DNA of 64,000 nucleotides from Sphingobacteruim zhuxiongii. Lineage in GTDB: Bacteria > Bacteroidota > Bacteroidia > Sphingobacteriales > Sphingobacteriaceae. Below the pieces are notes generated by a model. It saw only the letters and a program-made list of their open reading frames with translations, did not search any database and was not told where the DNA came from. Location: contig NZ_CP045652.1 in the NCBI RefSeq assembly GCF_009557615.1, forward strand, positions 2,852,001 to 2,916,000. Direction: 5' to 3'. A program made the position numbers and the translations under genes. Of this stretch, positions 50,534-59,934 are shown in pieces (position 1 is the first letter of the stretch; each line of letters begins with the position of its first letter).

Positions 50534-51847
50534 TTATTTTGTTAAACCTTCTTTTAAATAATCCCACCATCCATAGTTAATGACATGGACGATATCAAAT
50601 ATCATTGAGCCTTCAGATTTTGCTCGGCACATCTTTAAAGCCTTGACAAACTGCTCAGGGTGCCCTTTATATTGCTCAACATAAAGTCCTGCATATACTG
50701 GTGTTTCGCCCATAGTGACGCGATTTACTAACTCTGCAGATCCCTCAACTGTATACCAATCTTCTTGTGCGACAGTTAAACCAGACTCCAACTTCTTTTG
50801 GTCATCTTTCTTCAAAATCTCAGATTTCTCTACTTCGAAATAATAATTACCCGTGGTAAACAAATCTAAAGCCTCAGCATATGCGTAGTTTTTATACTCC
50901 GCAGACGCCCATTCAAATTCCTTTGAAGGATCATAATTCTTGCTGGCAAAGTTTACTCCTACATCGTAATACAATGGATACCAAGACCCTGTATAATCAC
51001 CGAAAACAATATTAGGATTGATACCTTTAAGTGCCGCTCGTGCTTCAAAAATGAAGTCATGAATAATCTTCGCTCTCCAAGTCAACCATTCTTTAAAGTA
51101 GATTCCATCAACGCGTTTGCCATCTTGATATTCGTAAATATCTGCCGGAAATTTCGCTAATGGTTTTCCCAAATAGTTCTCAAACTGCTTTTTACTTTCC
51201 TCTGAAAAATCAGCATTTAAATTATCAAAGCGAACACGATCGAGAATTATTCCATCCAATTTAGGATACATTGAAACGAGTTCTTTCAAAATTGAAAGCT
51301 CATATTGACGAACTTCCGCTAACACTGGATTAATCATCGCCGAATACTTATTCTTCTGCTCAGTGATTAGCTTAAACCCTTCTGGTAAATAAGACTTTGT
51401 TCGCCAATGAGCCTTTGTCGCGTCATCATAAACAACGCCACGATCGAAATAATTATGTCCAGCAACAAAAACGTTTGTGGACGCATGAATCTTTAAGCCT
51501 AATTGATGTCCTTTTTCAATAAAATAGCTTAACATATCCCAAGAAAGATCCTTTTTTGTTTTTGATTCACCCCAAGAAATCATTACAGGTGCAATCTTAC
51601 TAGGATATAAAACTTCGCCAGTAATGGGTTTCACATCCACTACGATGTCTGTCACACCTACTTCTTTCGACTTTTGAAGGTAAAAAAGAATAGAGTCTTT
51701 ATGACAGAATCTATCAAAATTCGCTGTCGCATCAAACCATAGAATATTCCTATCAATGAAAGGCTTATCCTTAGCTGCTTGTTGCTTGCGAACTCCACAG
51801 GAACTGAATAAAATTGTAATGATAAAAGCTATACTTAATAATCTCAT
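50534..51847 (-). CDS. GHL10-like TIM-barrel lipoprotein (first paralog)
   Basis: The 437-residue protein has a lipoprotein signal (IAFIITILFSSC). A beta/alpha barrel of the glycoside-hydrolase-like GHL10/DUF187 type follows: DIVVDVKPITGEVLYPS, GLKIHASTNVFVAGH, KLDGIILDRVRFDNLNADFS (strand end with Asp), IVFGDYTGSWYP and GNYYFEVE. The C-terminal EGSMIFDIVHVINYGWWDYLKEGL closes the barrel. The gene at 51857 is a close layout paralog (LDGLMLDYARYTDINADFS; FGAYVGAWYTTYYQVGVNWASKDYDP), so the two are a tandem pair. Such proteins are annotated as alpha-amylase-like or family-10-like without known activity. Lipidation suggests a surface position. 9 bp between the two genes. Confidence 0.75.
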   Translation of the reverse strand: MRLLSIAFIITILFSSCGVRKQQAAKDKPFIDRNILWFDATANFDRFCHKDSILFYLQKSKEVGVTDIVVDVKPITGEVLYPSKIAPVMISWGESKTKKDLSWDMLSYFIEKGHQLGLKIHASTNVFVAGHNYFDRGVVYDDATKAHWRTKSYLPEGFKLITEQKNKYSAMINPVLAEVRQYELSILKELVSMYPKLDGIILDRVRFDNLNADFSEESKKQFENYLGKPLAKFPADIYEYQDGKRVDGIYFKEWLTWRAKIIHDFIFEARAALKGINPNIVFGDYTGSWYPLYYDVGVNFASKNYDPSKEFEWASAEYKNYAYAEALDLFTTGNYYFEVEKSEILKKDDQKKLESGLTVAQEDWYTVEGSAELVNRVTMGETPVYAGLYVEQYKGHPEQFVKALKMCRAKSEGSMIFDIVHVINYGWWDYLKEGLTK

Positions 51848-51856
51848 GTCTTTCGT

Positions 51857-53254
51857 TTAGTTTTTCACACCATCTTTAACGGCATCAAATAATTCTTGTT
51901 TTAGCATATTATATTGTGGAGCATACATATGAACAACATCAAAAAGCATCACTCCACCGGATGTTCTTGAAAGGATATATTTAATTGCTTTACTAATCTC
52001 AGCTTTGTTCGCGTAGTTGATATTACCTACGTCAATACTACCGTAGATTGGCGCCTTCCCTTTCGTGATATAATCAATACCATTTAGCGAACCTTCGATA
52101 CTCCACCAGTGATATTTCAAATTTGCAGTAGCCGGATTATCTGCTAGACGAATCTGGGTAAAATAATTACCTGTCATCAGCATATCCATCTCTTCAAAAT
52201 ACCCAGTTGCACTGTAACCGGGATACCCCCAGTCAAAACGCAATTCAAAATCCTGGAAAGGATCGTAATCTTTACTCGCCCAATTCACACCTACTTGGTA
52301 GTAAGTCGTGTACCATGCGCCAACATACGCTCCGAATTTTGCTTCCGGTTTTACTGACTTGACAGCTTGACGCGCCTTCTTAACGAAATCTTGAATAACG
52401 CCAGTTCGGTAGACAAGCCATTGCTTATAGTACTTCCCAGTTACATTTGGTAATAGTTGCCCTGATTGTTCCTTCCATGAACTTACAATATCCGAGGGAA
52501 AATTGATCTTGTCCGCTTGGTTATCATTATATTTTTCTTTTAAGAAGGATATGAACTGTTGTTTACTATAATCAGAGAAATCTGCATTAATATCGGTGTA
52601 ACGAGCGTAGTCTAACATTAGCCCATCCAATTGAAATTTAGCAGTAATTTCTTTAATCATATTTAGCACGCGGTTTTGTACTTCCGGCTGCGCTGGATTA
52701 ACGAAGATATTCTTTCCAGTTTCAGAAATTCGACCTAACTGACCTTGCGTATTCTTCACCACGATCGATTCGTATTTGTCTTTGAAATCCGCATCATCAA
52801 AAGCGTGGCCCATATTTCTACCCCCGTCACCTTCAACAAAAGTAACGATCGACAGATAAGCTTTCATCTCCCGCTTTTTCGCTTCAGAAATTAAGAATTC
52901 CACATAATCTGCTGGTTTATTCTTACCATCTAAACTTGTAAACTCCTTAGCATAGGCACTATTATACATCGTATAACCCGAGCTAGGCTTAACATCAATG
53001 ACTAAACCGGTAACTCCACAATCTTTTAACTTATCGAGAATCTTTACAATTTCTTCCTTGCTATTAAACTTACCATAAGTACCAAAAACATTCGAACGAG
53101 CGTCTACCCAAACAAGCACTTGCTTGCCAGCTTCATTAGTTGGTGGGGTTTCCGGATCAGGTTTATCAATTGGTTTTTCTGTTCCTGAATCTTTAGAACA
53201 AGATCCTAAAGCGACAATCGCTAATGCAGCAAATATTGATTTCCATTTCATCAT
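51857..53254 (-). CDS. GHL10-like TIM-barrel lipoprotein (second paralog)
   Basis: The 465-residue protein has a lipoprotein signal (SIFAALAIVALGSC) and a short Pro/Asp/Glu-rich linker (GTEKPIDKPDPETPPTN), as often in surface lipoproteins. Barrel segments match the neighbour at 50534: LVIDVKPSSGYTMYNS, MKAYLSIVTFVEGDGG, QLDGLMLDYARYTDINADFS, KFGAYVGAWYTTYYQVG, MLMTGNYFTQI and GGVMLFDVVHMYAPQYN. The shared G-Y-F/W and D-V-V-H segments mark an ancient tandem duplication followed by divergence. The extra loop around residues 225-250 (LLPNVTGKYYKQW) differs in the neighbour, so substrate range may differ. No GH family can be assigned. A 12-bp perfect hairpin lies just upstream (53269-53296). Confidence 0.75.
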   Translation of the reverse strand: MMKWKSIFAALAIVALGSCSKDSGTEKPIDKPDPETPPTNEAGKQVLVWVDARSNVFGTYGKFNSKEEIVKILDKLKDCGVTGLVIDVKPSSGYTMYNSAYAKEFTSLDGKNKPADYVEFLISEAKKREMKAYLSIVTFVEGDGGRNMGHAFDDADFKDKYESIVVKNTQGQLGRISETGKNIFVNPAQPEVQNRVLNMIKEITAKFQLDGLMLDYARYTDINADFSDYSKQQFISFLKEKYNDNQADKINFPSDIVSSWKEQSGQLLPNVTGKYYKQWLVYRTGVIQDFVKKARQAVKSVKPEAKFGAYVGAWYTTYYQVGVNWASKDYDPFQDFELRFDWGYPGYSATGYFEEMDMLMTGNYFTQIRLADNPATANLKYHWWSIEGSLNGIDYITKGKAPIYGSIDVGNINYANKAEISKAIKYILSRTSGGVMLFDVVHMYAPQYNMLKQELFDAVKDGVKN

Positions 53255-53268
53255 TCAATTCTTTTAAA

Positions 53269-53296
53269 TAAGCAGCAGTAATGATACTGCTGCTTA
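53269..53296 (-). other. Perfect 12-bp intercistronic hairpin in the SusCD operon
   Basis: Arms 53269-53280 and 53285-53296 (TAAGCAGCAGTA with TACTGCTGCTTA) pair perfectly around ATGA. On the minus strand TTTAAAAG follows. It separates the susC-susD-lipoprotein part from the enzyme genes and could terminate part of the transcripts or protect the 3' end of the upstream section. Confidence 0.6.
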
Positions 53297-53312
53297 TAGC
53301 TACATAAATATC

Positions 53313-54989
53313 TTACAAGTCTACGCAGTCATACTGCACGCCCACTACATAACCATTCGTGAACATGAAATACAAATACATATAGAAGCCATTGTCAGAA
53401 ACAGCCATGATTACATCGCCAGTTCCGTTTGCATTAGCCGGTTGACTGGTTCCAGCACGACCATAAGCGCCTTTTGGTGCCGCCCAAACTAACCCTGGGG
53501 TAGTTGCCAATGAAGGATTTCCACTGAAACCACCTTCTGTATCAATCAAGTAAACCTGATCTGCTGATCCCCAATCAAAACTATTGATATGGTTATAGGC
53601 AACATATTTACCATTGTTGAAGTTGGTAAAATCAACAGAATTCGCGATAAAGTTCGCATCTAGCTTTTCTAGATTTGCTGCTAATGAATTCGTTACTCCA
53701 TTCAGTTTTGCTAACCTATTATCCGAATATCCAATTGCATAATACTCATTCGAAGGATCTGATGGATTCGTGTAAATGATATCAATATTGTTATTTGACC
53801 AAGCATAGTCACTGACCGTAACAATAGTCGGCGTATTAGAAACTAATACCCCATTCGTTACTTGCCAACGAGCAAATGTTTTATCATTTGCTTCATGGAA
53901 TGGAGCAGTAATCAATGCGTTCTTGGTTACATCACCAATAATAGATACGCGTCTTCCTAACTTTTTACCAGCAGCATCCCATTCAATGAATGGAACCAAT
54001 GGTGATGAAACAGAAGTCGCTTTCCATATTTTGAAAACATTGCCATCATTCGGAACCAAGTTGTTCAAGAAAAAGTTACCACCATCATCTGAGGTATTAT
54101 TGAAGTTTCTTAAGCTTCCTTTTTTGTCTCCTAATTCAATAGCACCAAGTTTCTCACCTGTAAATGCATTGATGTATACACTGTTTTCACCTCTAGTATT
54201 CAATACTAAATGCTTACCAACGACTGCTAAGCTGTTTGTCATATTGTCTACAGAAATACCTAAATCAGCTTTCAGTTTTTTCGCAAACATAATCTTAGCA
54301 CTGTTTTGACGAATACCTTTTGGAAGTTTTATCGCATCAACTGCTTTCAAACTGTATGTGCGTGTCGCATTTCCAGCCGATGAAACGGTAAATGGTAGTG
54401 CGGTTGACAAACTAATTGAAGAACCATTCGTAATGGAACCAGAAGAATGCTTATTTAAGACGTAAGTTAACTTTGGATTGACTAATTGCGTCCCGGGAAC
54501 AATCGAGAAGTTCACGACATTTCCAACAACAATTGCATCAACTTCCTGAGGAACGCCCGCTTGATCTTCAAAATTGATCGTCGCGCCGAAGATATCTGTA
54601 TTTCCTTTTTTGCTTGCGACAATCACATATTGTTTAGAAGAGCCGTCACCAGCGATCACCGAAACATTGATAGGCTTCGATAAATCGCTAATCCCCTCTA
54701 AAGAAGGTTCAATGCGCGAATCAACTGGAATAGAAGCTTTTAAAAGCACTTTCGATAAATCCACTTCATTATCCGAGTCAATTGGATAATAATAATCAAT
54801 ATCAACATAGACCGTATCGTTACTGATACGACTTTCGAATAATCTTGATCGGCCAGAGCCATCCAATGTGGCATAGAAATCAGCGATATCCGATTTATCA
54901 TTTGGCGCTACATAATCTGGCTTCTGACAAGAGCCAAATGTTAAGGCTCCAAGAAGCCCCGCCACTGTATATTTTATAATCTTTTTCAT
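53313..54989 (-). CDS. DUF5018-like surface lipoprotein in SusCD operon
   Basis: The 558-residue protein has a lipoprotein signal (AGLLGALTFGSC). The first part has two Ig-like DUF5018-type modules (DLSKVLLKASIPVDSRIEPSL and KPINVSVIAGDGSSKQYVIVASKK, shortened). A propeller-like region with repeated hydrophobic strand pairs follows from about residue 230 to the end (LVLNTRGENSVYINAFTG, DKTFARWQVTNGV, DIIYTNPSDP). It lies 19 bp after susD, the usual place for SusE/SusF-like glycan-binding proteins. The propeller shape is by eye. It likely binds glycan at the cell surface. A strong hairpin follows the stop (53269-53296). Confidence 0.72.
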   Translation of the reverse strand: MKKIIKYTVAGLLGALTFGSCQKPDYVAPNDKSDIADFYATLDGSGRSRLFESRISNDTVYVDIDYYYPIDSDNEVDLSKVLLKASIPVDSRIEPSLEGISDLSKPINVSVIAGDGSSKQYVIVASKKGNTDIFGATINFEDQAGVPQEVDAIVVGNVVNFSIVPGTQLVNPKLTYVLNKHSSGSITNGSSISLSTALPFTVSSAGNATRTYSLKAVDAIKLPKGIRQNSAKIMFAKKLKADLGISVDNMTNSLAVVGKHLVLNTRGENSVYINAFTGEKLGAIELGDKKGSLRNFNNTSDDGGNFFLNNLVPNDGNVFKIWKATSVSSPLVPFIEWDAAGKKLGRRVSIIGDVTKNALITAPFHEANDKTFARWQVTNGVLVSNTPTIVTVSDYAWSNNNIDIIYTNPSDPSNEYYAIGYSDNRLAKLNGVTNSLAANLEKLDANFIANSVDFTNFNNGKYVAYNHINSFDWGSADQVYLIDTEGGFSGNPSLATTPGLVWAAPKGAYGRAGTSQPANANGTGDVIMAVSDNGFYMYLYFMFTNGYVVGVQYDCVDL

Positions 54990-55008
54990 AATTGTTCTAG
55001 CTTAACGA

Positions 55009-56703
55009 TTACCAACCTTGAATTTGTGTCAAACCTAAGTTAACTTGAACCTCAAGTTCCGGAATTGGCAGATAGTAAAGTTTTCCGGTAAAACTACGAT
55101 CCGAGGCATCTGCTGGCATCACTTCGTATTTAAAGCCTGTACCTTCGGGCGTAATCTTATGTCCAGTCATTCGCTTGCCATTAAGCTCGATGTGTGCTTT
55201 TCTCCAACGTCTCAAATCCCAAAAGCGATGTCCTTCAAATGCTAACTCAACTGTACGCTCATGCTCAATTACTTCCATTGCTTTTGCTAGGTTTGGTAAA
55301 GAAGCCGCTGGTAAGGAGCGTTTAGCACGTAATGTCGATAAAGCCGTAGAGGCTGCTGCAAATTCACCTAACTGAGCTTTTGCTTCGGCTAGATTTAAAT
55401 ATACTTCGGCATAACGAAGTTCAATCCAGCTCTGCGAGCTTTTATTCACAACAAAGTTCGTATTGGTAGGATCTAACATCTTTTTAGCGTAGTATCCAGT
55501 AACCGTACGCTTCGGATCACCTTGCGTACCAAACTGAATAAAGCCTTCGTTTACATCAGCAATACTCGTATTAATCGTTCTCCCCTTCCAACTAGCGCCG
55601 TTATAAAGAATACTTGCATAAAAACGAGGCTCGCGATTAGCGTAAGGATCTGCTGCATGATCTGGATTATTCCAAGAAAATGTGCTTCCATCCTTCATCT
55701 CGAATTCATTTACTAATTCTGCAGTTGGCACGCCATATACTAAAGCATTTCCTAAAGCATCTTTGGGAGGTGCATAACCTAAGTCATATTGATGTGTGAC
55801 GGTTGGCGCTACAAAATCTACACGTAGAATCGCTTCTTTTGTCTTTTTATTTGTGAAGATAGATTGAAAATCTGCATCTAATTCATATAAGCCCAAATCA
55901 ATGGTCGCTTGTGCTGCTTCAGCAGATTTTGTGAAGTAAGCATTCGCTTTCGCTTGACTAATTCCTGTCAAAGGATCCGTATTGAATTGCTTTTTATCAT
56001 TTTTCGCAATAGAACCCGCAAACAATGCAACACGTGACTGGAGGGCGTATGCTGCGCCTTTTCCAGCACGCCCATCCTTATTACTCTTTGGTAAGTTAGT
56101 CGCTGCGAAATCAAGATCTTCAATCATAAAATCGTAAACAGCTTCCTCACTAGAACGTGGATTATCCTTAGTCGAATATTGTGCGATATCATTAAAAATA
56201 ATTACCGATCCGTGTAATTTCGCAAGCCAGAAATAGGTATAGGCACGAATAAATCTAGCTTCAGCTTCATATTTAACTTGATCGTCTGCGCTTAATTGAG
56301 ACTTTGTTTTCAATCCTCCAATAAACTCATTGACACGGCGAATTCGTTCGTAAGCACTTGACCAATAATTTAATCCTACGCTCGCTGGCGAAAACTGATT
56401 CGCATTAGAAATCAGAATATTAACAGTACCATTACCTGGCGTGTTCGAGGTAAATTTCATACCGTCTGCTAAAGCGTCCATGGCATTATCGTAACCTAGG
56501 CCTGGGAAAACTCCAAACTGAAATTTCTTCACTTCCGCATACATCCCATTGATGTACAACTCTATTGTTGAAGGATCTGACCAGATACTTTCTTCAACAT
56601 ATCTATCTTGTGGAATAACATCAATACTACAGCTATTCATACTAAAGAATGCTGATGAAATTAATGTCAGTGCGCTATATTTTAAAACTTTTAAATTTCT
56701 CAT
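55009..56703 (-). CDS. SusD/RagB family outer-membrane lipoprotein
   Basis: The 564-residue protein has a lipoprotein signal (LISSAFFSMNSC) followed by DVIPQDRYVEESIWSDPSTIELYINGMY, the SusD N-terminal pattern (first part DVIPQDRYVEESIWSDPS). YEAEARFIRAYTYFWLAKLHGSVII, QSWIELRYAEVYLNLAEAKAQLGEF and ERTVELAFEGHRFWDLRRWRKAHIEL are the tetratricopeptide and RFWDLRRW signatures, shortened here. It pairs with the susC-like gene 8 bp upstream. It shares little with the SusD-like protein at 37276, so the two SusCD pairs probably recognise different ligands. It should form the lid on its SusC and bind the surface glycan. Confidence 0.95.
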   Translation of the reverse strand: MRNLKVLKYSALTLISSAFFSMNSCSIDVIPQDRYVEESIWSDPSTIELYINGMYAEVKKFQFGVFPGLGYDNAMDALADGMKFTSNTPGNGTVNILISNANQFSPASVGLNYWSSAYERIRRVNEFIGGLKTKSQLSADDQVKYEAEARFIRAYTYFWLAKLHGSVIIFNDIAQYSTKDNPRSSEEAVYDFMIEDLDFAATNLPKSNKDGRAGKGAAYALQSRVALFAGSIAKNDKKQFNTDPLTGISQAKANAYFTKSAEAAQATIDLGLYELDADFQSIFTNKKTKEAILRVDFVAPTVTHQYDLGYAPPKDALGNALVYGVPTAELVNEFEMKDGSTFSWNNPDHAADPYANREPRFYASILYNGASWKGRTINTSIADVNEGFIQFGTQGDPKRTVTGYYAKKMLDPTNTNFVVNKSSQSWIELRYAEVYLNLAEAKAQLGEFAAASTALSTLRAKRSLPAASLPNLAKAMEVIEHERTVELAFEGHRFWDLRRWRKAHIELNGKRMTGHKITPEGTGFKYEVMPADASDRSFTGKLYYLPIPELEVQVNLGLTQIQGW

Positions 56704-56711
56704 AACTATGA

Positions 56712-59700
56712 TTAAAAAGTGACGTTAAGACCAAATGAGTAAATCTTTTGTTGTGGATAGAAACCATTGTTCACATTTGGCATCTCTGGATCTAAATACT
56801 TTAGGTAATCCCAAGTAAATAAGTTCGATCCCGTAACAAACAAACGAACGTTTTCAATCTTAGCTTTCTCTGTCATGGTCTTAGGCAAAGTATAACCCAA
56901 TTGAACTGATTTTAAACGTAGGTAGTCGCCTTTACGAATCCAAGCGGAGTTAGCATTTGCATTATGTGCAGACATACCCGTTGCTTTGTACGAACTTAAT
57001 CTTGGAAACTCTGCATTTGGATTATCAGGAGTCCATGAATTCTCTACTAAGAAATAAGGAGAGTTACCGAAACCGTAAAATGTTCTTGTAAATGGCGTGT
57101 TATCATCAACGCCAGAAGTACCAGAAGAACCCTCATAAGTTCCCGCTAAATTCACGTCAACCAATGCCGCACCTTGCAATAGCGCTGAGAAATCAAACCC
57201 TTTGTAGGCTAAATCAATATTTAATCCGAAAGTCAACTCTGGAACATTCGAACGACCGATGAAAGTTCTATCCCCAGCAGCAGTTAAACGGCCGTCACCG
57301 TTAAGATCTTTAAAATTGTAAAATCCTGGAGCAATAACACCCGAACTTGGAGACATGGCATTATTTGCCTCTTCCCAAGTTTGAATCATCCCATCAACAA
57401 CGAAACCAGTCTTCTCGCCCACTGAACGACCAATAACGCTTAAATATGAAGGTGTTCCCGCAGGCTCTTCATACTTCAAATATCTATTTTTCGACCAGTT
57501 AATATTACCTGTTAATCCTAAGCGGAAATCGCCATAGGTATCTCTATACTTAATTTGCGCATCAAAACCACGGTTATCCATTTCGCCAATATTGGCAAGT
57601 GAAGGATAATAACCTCCAATCGATGACGGATATAAGTTTCCTACACCACCTAAAATACCTGTGGTATAGCGATAGAACCATTCAAAGTCGAAACCTAATT
57701 TATTATCTAAGAAGAATGACTCAAACCCAACATTAAACATGGTTGATTCTTCCCACTTTAGTGTAGGATTAGGAATATTCGAGGTATAGATTGCCGTCAC
57801 AGGCTTTCCGTCGATTACAACAACAGGAGCAGTATTTTGTACAAATGTAGCGAGATAAGGGAATGTACCAACTTGTGCGCGATCGTTACCAGATTTACCA
57901 TAGGAAGTTTTCAACTTCAAGTAGTTAATACCTTTCAAACTACTAAAGAAGTCTTCATTTGACACAACCCAGCCTAAACCAACACCTGGAAAGGATTTCC
58001 AACGATTTTCAGGCGAAAAATTCGCCGAGGCATCCCAACGTGCTGCGGCTTCCAATAAATATTTGCTCTTATAAGCATAATTTACACGTGCTACGACACC
58101 TGCACGCGCTTGTTCCGCATCAGAAGTACCTGTCGGTGTTATAAAATCAAGTGGATCCTTCGAACCATAATTAATTTCTTGAATAATATCAATAGGTAGA
58201 TTCGATGCGCCAGTAGAGAATAAATTTCCTTTTTGGCTAGAAAACTCATATAAAGTCAGTAAGGAAAGGCTATGATCTGTAGCGATAATTTTATCGTAAT
58301 TCAGACTTGCTTGAAGTGTCTTTCTATAAGTTGCGGAATATGCTTGACGTAACGTACTCTTTGTAATACCTGGCAAAGTTGATAAAGCAACATAATCACC
58401 TGTAACTTGATCCCTAGCACGGCCCATAGTTTCATAAGGTGTTAACCAAGTTTTGCTCTCTTGGTTAGAGTAATCATACGCTCCTTGAACCTTAGCTTGC
58501 AAGCCTTCAACACCCGGTACACGCAATGTAACATTAGCCTGACCCTGAAATACATTAGCGTTATATTTTTGATAACCCGAATTATCTACTGCCGCCAATG
58601 GATTTACATATCCAGCGTTTGAGGCGTAGGAAGTAGGCAAGCCATTGGGCGCATACATCGGCATATTTGGCAATGTTCGAACCGCTTGGTAGAATGGGTT
58701 CATGTAAGCGGTGTTATCTGGCGAAATACCCGGAGTATTCGTTAACTGATTACGCAAACCAACATTCAATCCTACAGATAAATAATCTGTTAGGCGGCTA
58801 TTTAAATTTGTACGAACGTTATAACGTTTGAAGTTCGTATTCTTAACCACACCATCTTGATCCATATGGTTCACCGCCGCAAAGTATTGCGTATTTGAGT
58901 TACCACCAGAAATCGTTGCAGAGTGATGTTGTGATTGTGAGTTATTATCAACTAACATACCTACCCAATCCGTATTTCCGAATAATGGATTTGTATTCGT
59001 TCCATTGCGTACTGCATCGATTAAGTCTTGAGAATAAACCAATGCTGCGGGATCTTGATTAGTATTTAATAAGAAATCATTATCTACTTCGATACCTTTA
59101 TTATACCAAGTCATATAATCTGGTCCATCTAAAAACTTCGGGAAACGCGTGTTTTGACCAAGACTATACGAGAAGTCATAAGATACCTTTGCGGGAGATT
59201 CTTTTCCTGACTTTGTCTTAACGATAATAATACCATTTGCTGCTTGAACACCGTAAGCTGCAGTAGCTACCGCATCTTTTAAAACGGAAATAGACTCAAT
59301 CTCGTTGGGATCTAAATAAGCTAATGTAGACGAAGGTCTTTCCACATCATCGACAATAACTAAAGGACTACGGTTTGAACCATAAGTACCGATACCACGC
59401 ACATAAAGTGCTGATCCATCAGCTCCTGGACGACCAGATTGCTGTACGGCAGATAAACCAGGTAGACGTCCTGCTAATGTATTCGTGATATTTTGTGTAG
59501 GCGTTCTTTTTAACTCATCTCCTTTAATCTGAGCAACAGAACCAACCATTGTACCTTTCTTTTGTGTTCCATAAGCAACAACCATTACTTCTTCTAGTGC
59601 ATTGTCTTCAGATGCTAAAGTAATCGTGTTGTTCGATGCACTATTGATTACAACTTCTTTCGATTTAAAACCGATAAATTGAACTTGTAATGTTACTGGT

Positions 59701-59921
59701 AATCCGTCGACTTGCACTTCAAATGCTCCCCGTTGGTCGGACATCACTGTCTGACCTTTACCTTTTACTTTCACAGTCGCACCAGCCACCGCCGCATTCT
59801 GATCATCCTTAATCAATCCGCGAACAATAGACTGCGCATAGGAAGCCATTGTTTGCATGAGTAAGAACATCAAACAGAACACCTTAAAAATCAAAGATTT
59901 GCTCTTTTTTAGATGATTCAT
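56712..59921 (-). CDS. SusC/RagA family TonB-linked outer-membrane transporter
   Basis: The 1069-residue protein has a signal peptide (VFCLMFLLMQTMASYAQ) and a CarboxypepD-reg-like domain (IVRGLIKDDQNAAVAGATVK, residues about 32-105). A TonB box EEVMVVAYGTQKKGTMVGSV leads into a plug with LVIVDDVERPSSTL and the signature TAAYGVQAANGIIIVKTKSG, and the barrel ends QQKIYSFGLNVTF. It lies 13 bp after the FAD oxidoreductase gene and 8 bp before susD. It probably imports the glycan handled by the downstream enzymes. Differs strongly from the SusC-like protein at 38798. Confidence 0.96.
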   Translation of the reverse strand: MNHLKKSKSLIFKVFCLMFLLMQTMASYAQSIVRGLIKDDQNAAVAGATVKVKGKGQTVMSDQRGAFEVQVDGLPVTLQVQFIGFKSKEVVINSASNNTITLASEDNALEEVMVVAYGTQKKGTMVGSVAQIKGDELKRTPTQNITNTLAGRLPGLSAVQQSGRPGADGSALYVRGIGTYGSNRSPLVIVDDVERPSSTLAYLDPNEIESISVLKDAVATAAYGVQAANGIIIVKTKSGKESPAKVSYDFSYSLGQNTRFPKFLDGPDYMTWYNKGIEVDNDFLLNTNQDPAALVYSQDLIDAVRNGTNTNPLFGNTDWVGMLVDNNSQSQHHSATISGGNSNTQYFAAVNHMDQDGVVKNTNFKRYNVRTNLNSRLTDYLSVGLNVGLRNQLTNTPGISPDNTAYMNPFYQAVRTLPNMPMYAPNGLPTSYASNAGYVNPLAAVDNSGYQKYNANVFQGQANVTLRVPGVEGLQAKVQGAYDYSNQESKTWLTPYETMGRARDQVTGDYVALSTLPGITKSTLRQAYSATYRKTLQASLNYDKIIATDHSLSLLTLYEFSSQKGNLFSTGASNLPIDIIQEINYGSKDPLDFITPTGTSDAEQARAGVVARVNYAYKSKYLLEAAARWDASANFSPENRWKSFPGVGLGWVVSNEDFFSSLKGINYLKLKTSYGKSGNDRAQVGTFPYLATFVQNTAPVVVIDGKPVTAIYTSNIPNPTLKWEESTMFNVGFESFFLDNKLGFDFEWFYRYTTGILGGVGNLYPSSIGGYYPSLANIGEMDNRGFDAQIKYRDTYGDFRLGLTGNINWSKNRYLKYEEPAGTPSYLSVIGRSVGEKTGFVVDGMIQTWEEANNAMSPSSGVIAPGFYNFKDLNGDGRLTAAGDRTFIGRSNVPELTFGLNIDLAYKGFDFSALLQGAALVDVNLAGTYEGSSGTSGVDDNTPFTRTFYGFGNSPYFLVENSWTPDNPNAEFPRLSSYKATGMSAHNANANSAWIRKGDYLRLKSVQLGYTLPKTMTEKAKIENVRLFVTGSNLFTWDYLKYLDPEMPNVNNGFYPQQKIYSFGLNVTF

Positions 59922-59934
59922 AATTAAATGTTTA

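Noticed and set aside
53923-54309. 128-codon plus-strand frame within the DUF5018-like gene
   Set aside because: Shadow of a signal-peptide protein in an operon with regular spacing; no recognisable content.
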